A DNA stretch of 64,000 nucleotides from Selenomonas sp. AB3002 (GCF_000702545.1 NZ_JNIO01000008.1:372001-436000), one strand, 5' to 3'. Shown: positions 7,267 through 16,414, counted from the stretch's first letter. The notes: a model not told the origin generated them from the letters alone. Numbers and translations are program-made.

Positions 7267-9867
7267 GTGTCAAAGAAGTTCGTCATCCTGGATGGAAGCA
7301 GCCTTATTTTCAGGGCTTTTTATGCCATGCCTCCTCTGACGGATTCCAAGGGGGAGTCTACGGGAGCCATGGTGGGCTTTGACAATATGCTGACCAAGCT
7401 CCTGGTGGAAGTGAAACCGGATCTGCTGGCTATCGCTTTTGACCGCAGCCGTCACACCTTCCGTACGGAACGCTATGCTGACTATAAAGGAACCCGCAAG
7501 GAAACTCCTGCAGAACTGAAGTCCCAGATTCCCCTGCTGAAAGAATATGCCAGAGTCTATGGCATAGCCTTCCTGGAAAAGGACAACTACGAGGCTGATG
7601 ATATTATCGGCACCTTGTCCACCCAGGCGGCGGCAGAGGGCTTTGATACCATGGTGGTCACCGGGGACAGGGATGCCCTGCAGCTGGTGCGGCCTAATCT
7701 CAGGGTCATGCTCACCAAGAAGGGCATTTCCGAGACCAAACTATATGATGAGGCGGCTTTCAAGGAGGAATACGGCTTCGAGCCCATCAAGCTCATTGAC
7801 CTCAAGGGCCTGATGGGGGATACCTCTGACAATATTCCCGGAGTGCCCGGGGTGGGACCCAGGACAGCTTCCAAACTGCTCCTTGAGTACGGCAGCCTGG
7901 AAGAAGTGCTGGAAAATGCAGACAAGATTTCCGGCAAGAAGCTGAAGGAGAATCTCCTGGCCCATAAGGAGCAGGCAATGCTCTCCAAGGAACTGGCCAC
8001 CATTGAGCTGGCGGTGCCTGATATGACCTTCAAAGCAGAGGATTTTGCCATCGAGCCTGTATTCGAAGAGATGGAGTCTTTTTGCAAGGTGCATGAGCTG
8101 AACAAGGTCTGGCATAATTTCCAGCGGCTGAATGTGCGGGAGACAAGTCTTTTCCCTGAACAGGAGGAGTCTTTGCCTGACCTGGGCTATCAGGTGGGGG
8201 AAAGTGCTGATTCTATGGTAGCCTGCCTGAGGGAGGAGGCTCCTTTGGGACTGGCCGGGGTATTTTCCGGCAGGCACCCCTTTGAAAAGCTGGAGGGGGC
8301 GGCAGCAGCCTGTGGCAGTGCCAGGCTCTTTGTGCCTTTTGGCACGCCTGCCTGGGAAATCCTTCTGCAAGCACTGGCAGATGGCCGTCAGGCGGCAGTA
8401 TTCGATGCCAAGCGCTATTATCAGGCAGGCATGGGCAGTGTGCAGTTCTTCGATGTCCAGCTGGTGGACTATCTTCTGCGCCCAGAGCTTTCGGATTACG
8501 AACTGGCAAGGCTCTCCGGCGATTATTTCCCCCATGAGGCAGTGCCTGAGTCCTTTGCCGATGAGAAGGAAGAGGCTGTCTGGCAGGCAGTCCTGCTGGC
8601 CAGGCTGCAGCAGCCCCTTTGGCAGGAGCTGGAAGAGCGGGGGCAGGAAAAGCTTTATGGCGAGATGGAGCTGCCCCTGGTGGCAGTGCTGGCAGACATG
8701 GAGCAGCAGGGCATTTTCGTGAACCGCCAGCGCCTGCTGGAAAAGGCAGAGGAAGTGGGGCAGAGGATTGCAGCCTTGCAGGCTGACATTTACACCCTGG
8801 CAGGGGGAGAGTTCAAGATAAATTCTCCCAAACAGCTGGGGGAAGTGCTCTTTGACCGTCTGGGGCTGCCGCCAGTGAAGAAGACCAAGACGGGCTATTC
8901 CACCAATGCAGAGGTGCTGGAAACCTTGCGCTATCAGCATCCCATCGTGGAGCTGGTGCTTTCCTTCCGCATGTGGAGCAAGCTGAAGTCCACCTATCTG
9001 GACGGCATAGAGGGGCTTATCGACCCGGAGACGGGGCGGGTGCATACCACCTTCAATCAGACGGTGACGGCTACGGGCAGGCTCTCCAGCTCTGACCCCA
9101 ACCTCCAGAACATTCCCGTGCGCCGGGAGGAGGGCAAGACCATCCGCGCCTTCTTTGAGCCGGGGGAAGGATATGATTACATCTTGTCTGCGGATTACTC
9201 TCAGATTGAGCTCAGGATACTGGCTCACATGTCCGGGGACGAGAGTTTCCTGGAGGCCTTCCGTGAGGGGCAGGACATTCACGCCAGGACGGCGGCGGAG
9301 GTCTTTGGCGTGCCTTTGGAAGAGGTTACATCAGATATGCGCCGCAAGGCCAAAGCGGTGAACTTTGGCATTGTCTACGGCATCAGCGATTTCGGCCTTT
9401 CCCGTGACCTGCATATCTCCCGTCAGGAGGCTGCAGGCTATATCGAAAGCTACTTTGACCGCTATCCCGGGGTCAAGGCTTATCTGGACCGCATGGTGCA
9501 GGAGGCCAGGGAAACTGGCAGCGTGAAAACTGTTTTTGGCAGAAGGCGTGAACTGCCTGCTATCAGCAGCAGCAACTTCAATCAGCGTTCCCTGGCGGAG
9601 CGCATGGCCATGAATACTCCTATACAGGGCACTGCGGCGGATATCATCAAGCTGGCCATGATTGCAGCCCACAAGGCGCTGAAGGAAGCCAAAGTCAGGA
9701 GCCGCATCCTTCTGCAGGTACACGATGAGCTGGTGCTGGAAGTGCCAAAAGAGGAAGTGGAGCAGGTGAGCTCCATCCTGCGGGAGGCCATGGAGCAGGT
9801 GGTGAGCCTTTCCGTGCCGTTGAGCATAGACATCAATTATGGCCCCAACTGGGCAGAAGCTAAGTAA
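7267..9867 (+). CDS. polA: DNA polymerase I, proofreading site apparently lost
   Basis: Fills gaps and replaces Okazaki primers during replication and repair. GTG 7267 has TAGGAGGGT upstream. The 5' nuclease domain spans residues about 1-290 (LDGSSLIFRAFYAMPPL, DNYEADDIIGTL, TGDRDALQL). A reduced exonuclease-like domain covers about 310-460, and the polymerase domain about 480-866 has motif A DYSQIELRILAHMSG, motif B with KAVNFGIVYGIS and motif C LQVHDELVLEVP. In place of the usual DTET motif of the 3'-5' exonuclease there is LGLAGVF, so the metal-binding acidic residues are missing, as in Bacillus Pol I. The mutM start follows after 18 bp. Confidence 0.96.
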   Translation: MSKKFVILDGSSLIFRAFYAMPPLTDSKGESTGAMVGFDNMLTKLLVEVKPDLLAIAFDRSRHTFRTERYADYKGTRKETPAELKSQIPLLKEYARVYGIAFLEKDNYEADDIIGTLSTQAAAEGFDTMVVTGDRDALQLVRPNLRVMLTKKGISETKLYDEAAFKEEYGFEPIKLIDLKGLMGDTSDNIPGVPGVGPRTASKLLLEYGSLEEVLENADKISGKKLKENLLAHKEQAMLSKELATIELAVPDMTFKAEDFAIEPVFEEMESFCKVHELNKVWHNFQRLNVRETSLFPEQEESLPDLGYQVGESADSMVACLREEAPLGLAGVFSGRHPFEKLEGAAAACGSARLFVPFGTPAWEILLQALADGRQAAVFDAKRYYQAGMGSVQFFDVQLVDYLLRPELSDYELARLSGDYFPHEAVPESFADEKEEAVWQAVLLARLQQPLWQELEERGQEKLYGEMELPLVAVLADMEQQGIFVNRQRLLEKAEEVGQRIAALQADIYTLAGGEFKINSPKQLGEVLFDRLGLPPVKKTKTGYSTNAEVLETLRYQHPIVELVLSFRMWSKLKSTYLDGIEGLIDPETGRVHTTFNQTVTATGRLSSSDPNLQNIPVRREEGKTIRAFFEPGEGYDYILSADYSQIELRILAHMSGDESFLEAFREGQDIHARTAAEVFGVPLEEVTSDMRRKAKAVNFGIVYGISDFGLSRDLHISRQEAAGYIESYFDRYPGVKAYLDRMVQEARETGSVKTVFGRRRELPAISSSNFNQRSLAERMAMNTPIQGTAADIIKLAMIAAHKALKEAKVRSRILLQVHDELVLEVPKEEVEQVSSILREAMEQVVSLSVPLSIDINYGPNWAEAK

Positions 9868-9885
9868 GAGATAAGGAGCATCCCT

Positions 9886-10725
9886 ATGCCTGAAATGCCG
9901 GAAGTAGAAATCATCCGCCAGCATTTGGACAGCAGACTGGCGGGGAAGAGGATCAAGTCTGTGGAGATCCTGCTGCCCAGGCAGCTGAAATGGCCTGCCA
10001 CTGTGGAGCAGTTCAGCCGTCTTTGCTGCGGGCCTGAGATTGAGGCCATGGAGCGCAGGGGCAAGTACCTGCTGCTGCGGCTGGCAGGGGAAATGCGGAT
10101 CGTTTTCCATCTGCGCATGACCGGCAGCCTGGTTTACGTGGAGGCAGGGCAGGAGTATGAGAACGCCCATCTGCGGGCGGTCTTCTATCTGGAGGATGGT
10201 TCCCGCCTGTGCTTTGCCGACATTCGCACTTTCGGTGTGATCTATGGTCTGAAGCCCGGGGAACTGGACATGGTGAAAGGCCTCAGGGAAATGGGGCCGG
10301 AGCCTTTGTCACCAGAGTTTACAGCAGAGTACCTTGAGGGCATTGCCCGCAAGGGCAAGGCTCCCATCAAGAACCTCCTGCTGGATCAGCGTAAGATTGG
10401 CGGCATAGGCAATATCTATGCAGACGAAGCCCTTTTCCTGGCTCATGTCCACCCCAAAAGACTGGCAGGCAGCCTCAGTCATGAGGAATGCCAAAAACTT
10501 TGGCGGGCGGTCAATCAGGTTATCGAGGCAGGCATCAGGGACGGTGGCACCACCTTCCGGGACTACCGCAACGGCGAGGGGGGCAAGGGCTCCCATCAGG
10601 AACATCTCTATGTTTACCATCGTCAGGGGGAGCCCTGCCGTGAGTGCGGCGTGCTGATCGAATATACGAAGGTGGCAGGCAGGGGCACCCATTACTGCCC
10701 CATGTGCCAGAGGTGGGAGCCATGA
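9886..10725 (+). CDS. mutM: Formamidopyrimidine-DNA glycosylase
   Basis: Removes 8-oxoguanine and ring-opened purines and nicks the strand. The 279-residue protein starts MPEMPEVEIIRQHL; Pro2 is the catalytic nucleophile after Met removal and Glu3 assists. RKIGGIGNIYADEALF is the helix-two-turn-helix DNA-binding part. The C-terminal zinc finger has CRECG and CPMCQR. It is encoded right after polA, which would fill the gap it creates, and overlaps coaE by 4 bases (ATGA), so the genes are probably translated together. Confidence 0.95.
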   Translation: MPEMPEVEIIRQHLDSRLAGKRIKSVEILLPRQLKWPATVEQFSRLCCGPEIEAMERRGKYLLLRLAGEMRIVFHLRMTGSLVYVEAGQEYENAHLRAVFYLEDGSRLCFADIRTFGVIYGLKPGELDMVKGLREMGPEPLSPEFTAEYLEGIARKGKAPIKNLLLDQRKIGGIGNIYADEALFLAHVHPKRLAGSLSHEECQKLWRAVNQVIEAGIRDGGTTFRDYRNGEGGKGSHQEHLYVYHRQGEPCRECGVLIEYTKVAGRGTHYCPMCQRWEP

Positions 10726-11330
10726 CGCGGGTAATAGGCCTGACCGGGGGCATAGCCTCCGGCAAGAGCACCGTGTCCGGCATGCTGAAAAAGCTGGGCG
10801 CCTGCATCATAGATGCAGACGCCATAGCCCATGAGCTGGCTGAGCCGGGCAAGGCCATTTTTGAGGCTTATCTGGCGCATTTTGGCTCCGGGGTGCTGAC
10901 GGCGGAAGGGCGTTTGGACCGCAGGGCGGTGGCAGAGCAGGTCTTTTCCTGTCCGGAAGAAAAGCAGTGGATGGACAGGACGGCTTTTCCCCTGATTCTG
11001 GCAGAAGTCAGGCGGCAGCTGGCAGAGGCAAAGGCTTCCGGGGGGCCGCTGATTGTACTGGATGTGCCGTTGCTCTTTGAAGCTGGCTGGGACAGCCTGG
11101 CAGATGAGAGCTGGCTGGTGTATGTGCCGGAAAGCGAGCAGCTGAGGCGGCTTTGCCTGCGGGACAATTGTACAGCAGAGCAGGCCCTGGGGCGCATAAG
11201 GGCGCAGATGCCTTTGGCGGAGAAGCTCTCCCGGGCAGATGTAGCCATAGACAACAGCGGCACCATAGAAGCGACGAGAAGTATTGTGAAGGATTTATGG
11301 AAGGAAAGGGTACATGAGCAGTTTGCCTGA
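10722..11330 (+). CDS. coaE: Dephospho-CoA kinase
   Basis: Last step of coenzyme A synthesis: phosphorylates the 3' hydroxyl of dephospho-CoA. The start is ATG 10722, overlapping the mutM stop; the longer open frame from 10644 is rejected because it would run through mutM. The 202-residue protein begins with the P-loop GLTGGIASGKST. IDADAIAHEL and VLDVPLLFEAGWD are typical CoaE motifs. The polA-mutM-coaE order is common in Firmicutes. It overlaps the following transglycosylase gene by 17 bases. Confidence 0.95.
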   Translation: MTRVIGLTGGIASGKSTVSGMLKKLGACIIDADAIAHELAEPGKAIFEAYLAHFGSGVLTAEGRLDRRAVAEQVFSCPEEKQWMDRTAFPLILAEVRRQLAEAKASGGPLIVLDVPLLFEAGWDSLADESWLVYVPESEQLRRLCLRDNCTAEQALGRIRAQMPLAEKLSRADVAIDNSGTIEATRSIVKDLWKERVHEQFA

Positions 11331-11928
11331 AAAGGTGGAAAAGGCCCGTGAGGCCAGACGGCGCACAGGCTGCGCTTTCCTGCTGGGACTCCTGGTCTTT
11401 ATATCCTGCTTTACCATCTACTTCCTGTCCCAGAACTCACAGGTGCAGCGAAGTTATCTCTATCCCTTCCCTTACCGCGAGACAGTGGAGCGCTATGCCG
11501 GGCGCTATAAGGTGGACTGCTATCTGGTGGCAGCGGTCATCAAGGTGGAGAGCAAGTTCCAGCATGATGTCCATTCCCATCGGGGAGCGGTGGGGCTCAT
11601 GCAGCTGATGCCGGATACTGCCGGGTGGATAGCCCAGCGTCTGGGGGAGAGGGATTATAAGGACACAGAGCTGCATGATCCGGACAGGAATCTCCGCTAC
11701 GGAATTTGGTATTTGGCTGACCTGGAAGAGGAGTTCCAGGGCAATGATGTGCTGGCTCTGGCGGCCTACAATGCAGGCCGCGGCAATGTGCGGGGCTGGA
11801 TGGAGGAATATGGCTGGAAAGACGATTTTTCCGACGTGCAGGCCATACCGTACAAGGAAACACGGGCCTATGTGAGGCAGGTGCTGTCCCTGCAGGGCAA
11901 ATATCGAAAACTTTATGCCGCTGAATGA
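11314..11928 (+). CDS. Membrane-anchored lytic transglycosylase (SLT domain)
   Basis: Cleaves peptidoglycan glycan strands in the periplasm. The 204-residue protein has an N-terminal membrane anchor (about residues 18-40, FLLGLLVFISCFTIYFL). The goose-lysozyme-like domain has catalytic Glu in KVESKF, then GAVGLMQLMPDTA and AYNAGRGNV. It starts inside coaE (17-base overlap) and ends in a hairpin that overlaps its last codons. Its location after DNA-repair and CoA genes gives no further clue. Confidence in the fold and activity class is high; the cellular role (turnover, or assembly of an envelope machine) is not determined. Confidence 0.9.
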   Translation: MSSLPEKVEKAREARRRTGCAFLLGLLVFISCFTIYFLSQNSQVQRSYLYPFPYRETVERYAGRYKVDCYLVAAVIKVESKFQHDVHSHRGAVGLMQLMPDTAGWIAQRLGERDYKDTELHDPDRNLRYGIWYLADLEEEFQGNDVLALAAYNAGRGNVRGWMEEYGWKDDFSDVQAIPYKETRAYVRQVLSLQGKYRKLYAAE

Positions 11929-11958
11929 ATTCCCTTGGGATTCGTTCAGCGGTTATTT
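11918..11958 (+). terminator. Intrinsic terminator overlapping the transglycosylase stop codon
   Basis: CCGCTGAATGAATTCCC (11918-11934) pairs with GGGATTCGTTCAGCGG (11937-11952), followed by TTATTTTT. The left arm includes the last codons and the stop of the preceding gene. Confidence 0.8.
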
Positions 11959-12010
11959 TTGTATTTTGATGTAAAAACTAAATTCAATTTTACGACTATT
12001 GTCTTTTTTC

Positions 12011-12039
12011 TTGACGGTGGACGTTTACTTTGTTATAAT
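12011..12039 (+). promoter_or_regulatory. Near-consensus promoter of mdh
   Basis: TTGACG (12011-12016), 17-bp spacer and a perfect TATAAT (12034-12039). Transcription would start at about 12046, leaving a leader of about 90 bases. This is one of the strongest promoters in the window, fitting a central-metabolism gene. Confidence 0.8.
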
Positions 12040-12048
12040 CAGAACGTA

Positions 12049-12077
12049 ATGAATCATAAGTGTGATTCATGATTCAT
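12049..12077. promoter_or_regulatory. Operator-like repeats at the mdh transcription start
   Basis: ATGAATCA (12049-12056) and TGATTCAT (12063-12070) form a perfect inverted repeat with a 6-bp spacer, and a third copy GATTCAT follows directly (12071-12077). They begin about 10 bp after the -10 box, where a bound repressor would block elongation or initiation. In RNA the arms would also form a hairpin. A second hairpin, GCCGGG/CCCGGC at 12090-12112, lies just before the ribosome site. Confidence 0.5.
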
Positions 12078-12136
12078 AAAAGCCATTCCGCCGGGAAAAA
12101 TATGTGCCCGGCCATATCTCAAGGAGGCATTTCATT

Positions 12137-13087
12137 ATGAAGGTAACAGTTGTTGGTGCAGGTAACGTTGGTGCAACCGTAGCAAACGTGCTGGCTACGA
12201 AGAACATTTGCAGCGAGGTTGTGCTCATTGATATCAAAGAGGGCGTGTCCGAAGGCAAGGCCATGGACATCATGCAGACGGCCCATCTTCTGAACTTCGA
12301 TACCACTGTGACTGGTGTGACCAATGATTATGCTGCAACTGCTGGTTCCCAGGTTGTGGTTGTCACTTCCGGTATCCCCCGCAAGCCGGGCATGAGCCGT
12401 GAAGACCTCATCGGCACCAATGCCAAGATTGTGAAGAGTGTGGTGGATCAGGCTCTCGAGTATTCTCCCGATGCCATCTTCATCATCATCTCCAACCCCA
12501 TGGATGCAATGACCTACCTTACTTTCAAGGATTCCAAGCTGCCCCGCAACCGCGTCATCGGCCAGGGCGGCATGCTGGACAGCAGCCGTTTCCGTTATTT
12601 CCTGTCCAAGGCTCTGCAGAAGGCTGGCTATCCTGCCACCCCGACTGATGTGGACGGCACCGTTATCGGCGGCCACAGCGACAAGACCATGGTTCCTCTC
12701 GTGAGCCTGGCTACCTATCGCGGCATTCCCGTGAAGGAACTCCTCACCGAGGAGCAGCTCACTGAGGCTGTAGAGGCTACCAAGGTGGGCGGCGCAACTC
12801 TCACCAAGCTCCTGGGCACTTCCGCCTGGTATGCTCCTGGTGCAGCAGCTGCTGCCATGGTTGAGGCTATTGCCCTCGATGCCAAGAAGCTCATGCCTTG
12901 CTGCGTATATCTCGACGGCGAGTATGGCGAGAAGGACCTCTGCATCGGCGTTCCTGTCATCCTTGGCAAGGACGGCATGGAGAAGGTCGTGGAAGTCAAG
13001 CTGGAAGGCGAGGAGAAGGCTAAGTTCGATGAGAGCGTAGCTGCAGCCCGCGACACCAACTCCAAGATTGGCGATGCACTGAAATAA
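12137..13087 (+). CDS. mdh: Malate dehydrogenase (LDH-like type)
   Basis: Interconverts oxaloacetate and malate with NAD(H); in succinate/propionate-forming anaerobes it runs in the reductive direction. ATG 12137 follows AAGGAGG. The 316-residue protein begins VTVVGAGNVGATVA, the NAD-binding loop. IDIKEGVSEGKAMD carries the acidic residue that prefers NAD. Substrate residues are visible in IPRKPGMSREDL and IIISNPMDAMTYL, and VIGGHSDKTMVP carries the catalytic His. It has its own promoter and terminator and is monocistronic. Confidence 0.95.
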   Translation: MKVTVVGAGNVGATVANVLATKNICSEVVLIDIKEGVSEGKAMDIMQTAHLLNFDTTVTGVTNDYAATAGSQVVVVTSGIPRKPGMSREDLIGTNAKIVKSVVDQALEYSPDAIFIIISNPMDAMTYLTFKDSKLPRNRVIGQGGMLDSSRFRYFLSKALQKAGYPATPTDVDGTVIGGHSDKTMVPLVSLATYRGIPVKELLTEEQLTEAVEATKVGGATLTKLLGTSAWYAPGAAAAAMVEAIALDAKKLMPCCVYLDGEYGEKDLCIGVPVILGKDGMEKVVEVKLEGEEKAKFDESVAAARDTNSKIGDALK

Positions 13088-13106
13088 GCTTTGCTGAAAT
13101 CTGCAG

Positions 13107-13142
13107 GCACTGCAGTTCCTTAGGGGGCTGCAGTGCTTTTTT
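13107..13142 (+). terminator. Intrinsic terminator of mdh
   Basis: GCACTGCAG (13107-13115) pairs with CTGCAGTGC (13128-13136), followed by six T residues (13137-13142). Confidence 0.88.
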
Positions 13143-13197
13143 CGTGTCCTGGTTTATCTTTGTTATGTGAACCATTAGCGTATTTTATCTTTTCTGT

Positions 13198-13226
13198 TTG
13201 CATTCTTGTGCTCGGAATGTTAAAAT
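13198..13226 (+). promoter_or_regulatory. Promoter of the RNase J gene
   Basis: TTGCAT (13198-13203), 17-bp spacer and TAAAAT (13221-13226). It lies about 165 bp before the start codon, so the mRNA has a long leader. Confidence 0.55.
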
Positions 13227-13273
13227 GTAAGGGAATGAGTTGAGCGGACAAAACTGAATAGGCTTTTTTCGTT

Positions 13274-13329
13274 TGCAAAAATATCCAAGGAGCTGTGCCT
13301 GCGGATAGGAGGCTTATTGGCTTTTTGCA
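13274..13329 (+). promoter_or_regulatory. Structured 5' leader of the RNase J mRNA
   Basis: TGCAAAAA (13274-13281) pairs with TTTTTGCA (13322-13329), and directly inside it TATCC (13282-13286) pairs with GGATA (13303-13307). The rest of the 13143-13390 gap holds the promoter and the ribosome site GGAGGTG near 13377 and no convincing gene. A structured leader in an RNase gene suggests possible self-control, which is inference. Confidence 0.4.
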
Positions 13330-13390
13330 CAAGAGCGTTGTATTTTTATTGTCATTGATAGCTATATAAACACTTCGGAGGTGTGAGTTT

Positions 13391-15055
13391 TTGTCTAAAG
13401 GAGCACAAAAATTACAAATCATTCCCCTGGGCGGACTTGGGGAAATCGGCAAGAACATGACCGTTATCCGTGTAGATGATGAGATTCTGGTCATCGATTC
13501 CGGCCTTATGTTCCCGGAGGAGGATATGCTGGGCATAGATCTCGTCATCCCGGATATTTCCTACCTTATCGAGAACAGGGATATGATCAAGGCTGTGGTG
13601 CTGACTCACGGCCATGAGGATCATATCGGCGCCCTGCCTTACTTGCTGAAGCAAATCAACGTGCCTGTGTACGGCACCCGCCTGACCCTGGGCATCCTGG
13701 AGGGGCGTCTTCAGGAAAATGGGGTGGATTCCAGCAACCTGCATTCTGTCATGCAGGGGGACATCATCAACGTTGGTTGTTTCAGCGTGGGCTTCATCCG
13801 TGTCAATCATTCCATTCCTGATGCCGTAGGCCTCTCCATCAAGACTCCCGTGGGCATGATTGTCCATACCGGTGACTTCAAGCTGGATTATACGCCTGTA
13901 GATGGCAAGATGACGGACTTCCGCCGCTTCGCAGAGCTGGGCAACAAGGGCGTGCTGGTGATGATGGCAGACAGCACCAACGCTGAGCGCGAGGGTCACA
14001 CCATGAGCGAGAGCACGGTGGGGGCTGCCTTTGACAAGGCTTTCCACGGGGCCAAGGGCCGCATCATCGTGGCCACCTTCTCCTCCAATGTCCATCGCAT
14101 CCAGCAGGTCATCGATACCGCCGTGCGCTACAAGCGCCGGGTGGCCATTCTGGGCCGCAGCATGGTGAACGTGGTGGGCATCTCCATGGAGCTGGGCTAT
14201 ATCCACGCGCCTGAGGGGACCATCATCGACATTGATGAAATCAATCGCTTCCGTTCTGACCAGATTGTCATCTGCACGACTGGCAGCCAGGGCGAGCCTA
14301 TGTCGGCTCTGACCCGCATGTCCATGTCCGACCACCGCAAGGTGACGGTGGTGCCCGGTGATACGGTAATCATTTCCGCTACTCCCATTCCGGGCAATGA
14401 GAAACTGGTGACCAGGACCATCGACAATCTCATGAAGCTGGGGGCTAACGTCATCTATGGCCGCAACCAGGGCATCCACGTGTCCGGTCATGCCAGCCGT
14501 GAGGAATTGAAGCTCATGCACAATCTGGTGCGCCCCAAGTTCTTCATTCCCGTGCATGGCGAGTACCACATGCTGGTGCAGCATGCCCGTCTGGCAAGAG
14601 ATTTGGGCATGCCCAAGGAGAACATCTTCATCGGCGAGAACGGCCAGATCATGGAGTTCACCCGTGACAAGGGCACCCAGGCTGGCAAGGTCACTGCCGG
14701 CATGGTGATGGTGGACGGCCTTGGCGTAGGCGATGTAGGCAACATCGTCCTCAGGGACCGCCGCCAGCTGTCCCAGGACGGCATCCTCATCGTAGTGGTG
14801 ACCATGGACAAGGCCAGCAACCGCGTGGTGGCAGGTCCGGATATCGTGTCCCGCGGCTTCGTGTATGTCCGTGAGTCTGAAGCCCTGATGGACGAGGCCC
14901 GTGCCCGTGTCCAGCAGGCTCTTGACCGCTGCGAGGACGAAGGCGTGAAGGAATGGGCTGCCATCAAGGCCAACGTTCGCGACGCTCTGGGCAGGTATCT
15001 CTTCGACAAGACCCGCCGCAGGCCGATGATCCTGCCAATCATCATGGAAATCTGA
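13391..15055 (+). CDS. rnj: Ribonuclease J
   Basis: 5'-3' exonuclease and endonuclease of the metallo-beta-lactamase/beta-CASP family, central to mRNA turnover and rRNA maturation in Firmicutes. The start is TTG 13391, with GGAGGTG about 8 bp upstream. Visible marks are HGHEDHIGALPYLL (zinc site HxHxDH), HTGDFKLDY, DSTNAEREGHT, the beta-CASP region with IVATFSSNVHRIQQ, and HVSGHAS near residue 365. The C-terminal domain ends RRRPMILPIIMEI. At 554 residues it has the normal length. It is a single-gene unit with its own promoter, leader and terminator. Confidence 0.94.
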   Translation: MSKGAQKLQIIPLGGLGEIGKNMTVIRVDDEILVIDSGLMFPEEDMLGIDLVIPDISYLIENRDMIKAVVLTHGHEDHIGALPYLLKQINVPVYGTRLTLGILEGRLQENGVDSSNLHSVMQGDIINVGCFSVGFIRVNHSIPDAVGLSIKTPVGMIVHTGDFKLDYTPVDGKMTDFRRFAELGNKGVLVMMADSTNAEREGHTMSESTVGAAFDKAFHGAKGRIIVATFSSNVHRIQQVIDTAVRYKRRVAILGRSMVNVVGISMELGYIHAPEGTIIDIDEINRFRSDQIVICTTGSQGEPMSALTRMSMSDHRKVTVVPGDTVIISATPIPGNEKLVTRTIDNLMKLGANVIYGRNQGIHVSGHASREELKLMHNLVRPKFFIPVHGEYHMLVQHARLARDLGMPKENIFIGENGQIMEFTRDKGTQAGKVTAGMVMVDGLGVGDVGNIVLRDRRQLSQDGILIVVVTMDKASNRVVAGPDIVSRGFVYVRESEALMDEARARVQQALDRCEDEGVKEWAAIKANVRDALGRYLFDKTRRRPMILPIIMEI

Positions 15056-15060
15056 TTCAG

Positions 15061-15101
15061 AACCTCCGTTGATCCTTTTTCAGGGATGGCGGAGGTTTTT
15101 T
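15061..15101 (+). terminator. Intrinsic terminator of rnj
   Basis: AACCTCCG (15061-15068) pairs with CGGAGGTT (15090-15097), with an inner GATCC/GGAT pairing, followed by a T run to 15101. Confidence 0.88.
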
Positions 15102-15118
15102 GTCTCTGTGGCAGGTTT

Positions 15119-15148
15119 TTGGAACTTTAAGTCCGAATTCTCCATAAT
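15119..15148 (+). promoter_or_regulatory. Putative promoter of ald
   Basis: TTGGAA (15119-15124), 18-bp spacer and CATAAT (15143-15148), about 75 bp before the ald start. Confidence 0.45.
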
Positions 15149-15225
15149 GAGATTTATTGGTTCAAATGTGTTTGGATAGGAAGGTCTGAACATATTTGAT
15201 TATGATTTTATGAGGAGGCATGGTT

Positions 15226-16353
15226 ATGATTATCGGTGTGTCCAAAGAAATCAAGAACAATGAAAATCGTGTGGGACTGACTCCGGCGGGGGCGGAGGCC
15301 CTGGTGAAGGCAGGGCACAGAGTGTTGGTGGAGACAGGCAGCGGTCTGGGCAGCGGTTTTGACGATGAAAGCTATGCTGCTGTGGGGGCAGAGCTTCTGT
15401 CTGACAAGAAGCAGCTCTTTGACGAGGCGGAGATGATTGTCAAGGTGAAGGAACCTCTGCCTTCGGAGTATGATTTGTTCCACGAGGGGCAGCTGCTCTT
15501 CACCTATCTGCATCTGGCGGCAGAGCCGGAGCTTACGGAAGCTTTGCTGAGACACAAGGTCACGTCTGTAGCTTATGAGACGGTGGTGGGCAGGGATGGC
15601 AGGTCGCTGCCTCTCCTGGCTCCTATGAGTGAGATTGCAGGCCGCATGTCAGTGCAGATTGGCGCCCAGTTCCTGGAGAGCCGCTACGGCGGGGCGGGCA
15701 TCCTCCTGGGAGGCGTCAGTGGTGTGGCACCGGCTCAGGTAGTGATCCTGGGTGGAGGCGTTGTGGGCACCAATGCTGCCAAGATGGCTGTGGGCCTGGG
15801 GGCCAGAGTGACCATCATTGACCTGTCTATGGAGCGGCTGCGCTATCTGGACGATATTTTCGGTGGACGCGTAGCTACGGTGAGTTCAAACAGCTATAAT
15901 ATTGCCCAGTGGGTGCGGGAGGCGGATCTCCTTATTGGGGCTGTGCTGGTGCCGGGAGCCAAAACGCCGCAGCTGGTGACGGAAGAGATGGTAAAGACCA
16001 TGAAGGCAGGATCTGTCATTGTGGATGTGGCCATTGACCAGGGGGGGAGCATTGCCACCTGCGACCATGTGACTACCCATGAGGAACCTACCTTTGTGAA
16101 GCATGGGGTGCTGCATTACTCAGTGGCCAATATCCCCGGGGCTGTAGCCAGAACATCTACCCTGGCTCTCACTAACGCTACTCTTCCTTATGCCCTGAAA
16201 CTGGCAGCAAAGGGCTGGCGTGAGGCTTGTTGCATGGATCCGGGGCTGGCTCAGGGGCTCAATACCATCGAAGGCAGGATCACCAATCTCCCTGTGTCAG
16301 AGGCCCTGGGACTGGAGTATGTGGATAAGGAGGGCTGGCTGAAAAAGAGTTGA
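15226..16353 (+). CDS. ald: Alanine dehydrogenase
   Basis: Reversible NAD-dependent deamination of L-alanine to pyruvate and ammonia. ATG 15226 is chosen over ATG 15220 because AGGAGG (15213-15218) leaves 7 bp to it and the protein then begins [20 protein letters not shown], as usual for the family. [12 protein letters not shown] and the VKVKEP region make the pyruvate site. [19 protein letters not shown] is the NAD-binding loop, and DVAIDQGG lies near the nicotinamide. At 375 residues it has normal length. It is monocistronic between two hairpins. Confidence 0.95.
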   Translation: MIIGVSKEIKNNENRVGLTPAGAEALVKAGHRVLVETGSGLGSGFDDESYAAVGAELLSDKKQLFDEAEMIVKVKEPLPSEYDLFHEGQLLFTYLHLAAEPELTEALLRHKVTSVAYETVVGRDGRSLPLLAPMSEIAGRMSVQIGAQFLESRYGGAGILLGGVSGVAPAQVVILGGGVVGTNAAKMAVGLGARVTIIDLSMERLRYLDDIFGGRVATVSSNSYNIAQWVREADLLIGAVLVPGAKTPQLVTEEMVKTMKAGSVIVDVAIDQGGSIATCDHVTTHEEPTFVKHGVLHYSVANIPGAVARTSTLALTNATLPYALKLAAKGWREACCMDPGLAQGLNTIEGRITNLPVSEALGLEYVDKEGWLKKS

Positions 16354-16414
16354 TTCTCTGGTGAGTTTTGTGTACTATATACTGTAGATATATTTCGTCA
16401 GGCCATACGATTAA

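Noticed and set aside
10644-10721. N-terminal extension of coaE
   Set aside because: It runs through the end of mutM in another frame; ATG 10722 begins exactly before the kinase P-loop.
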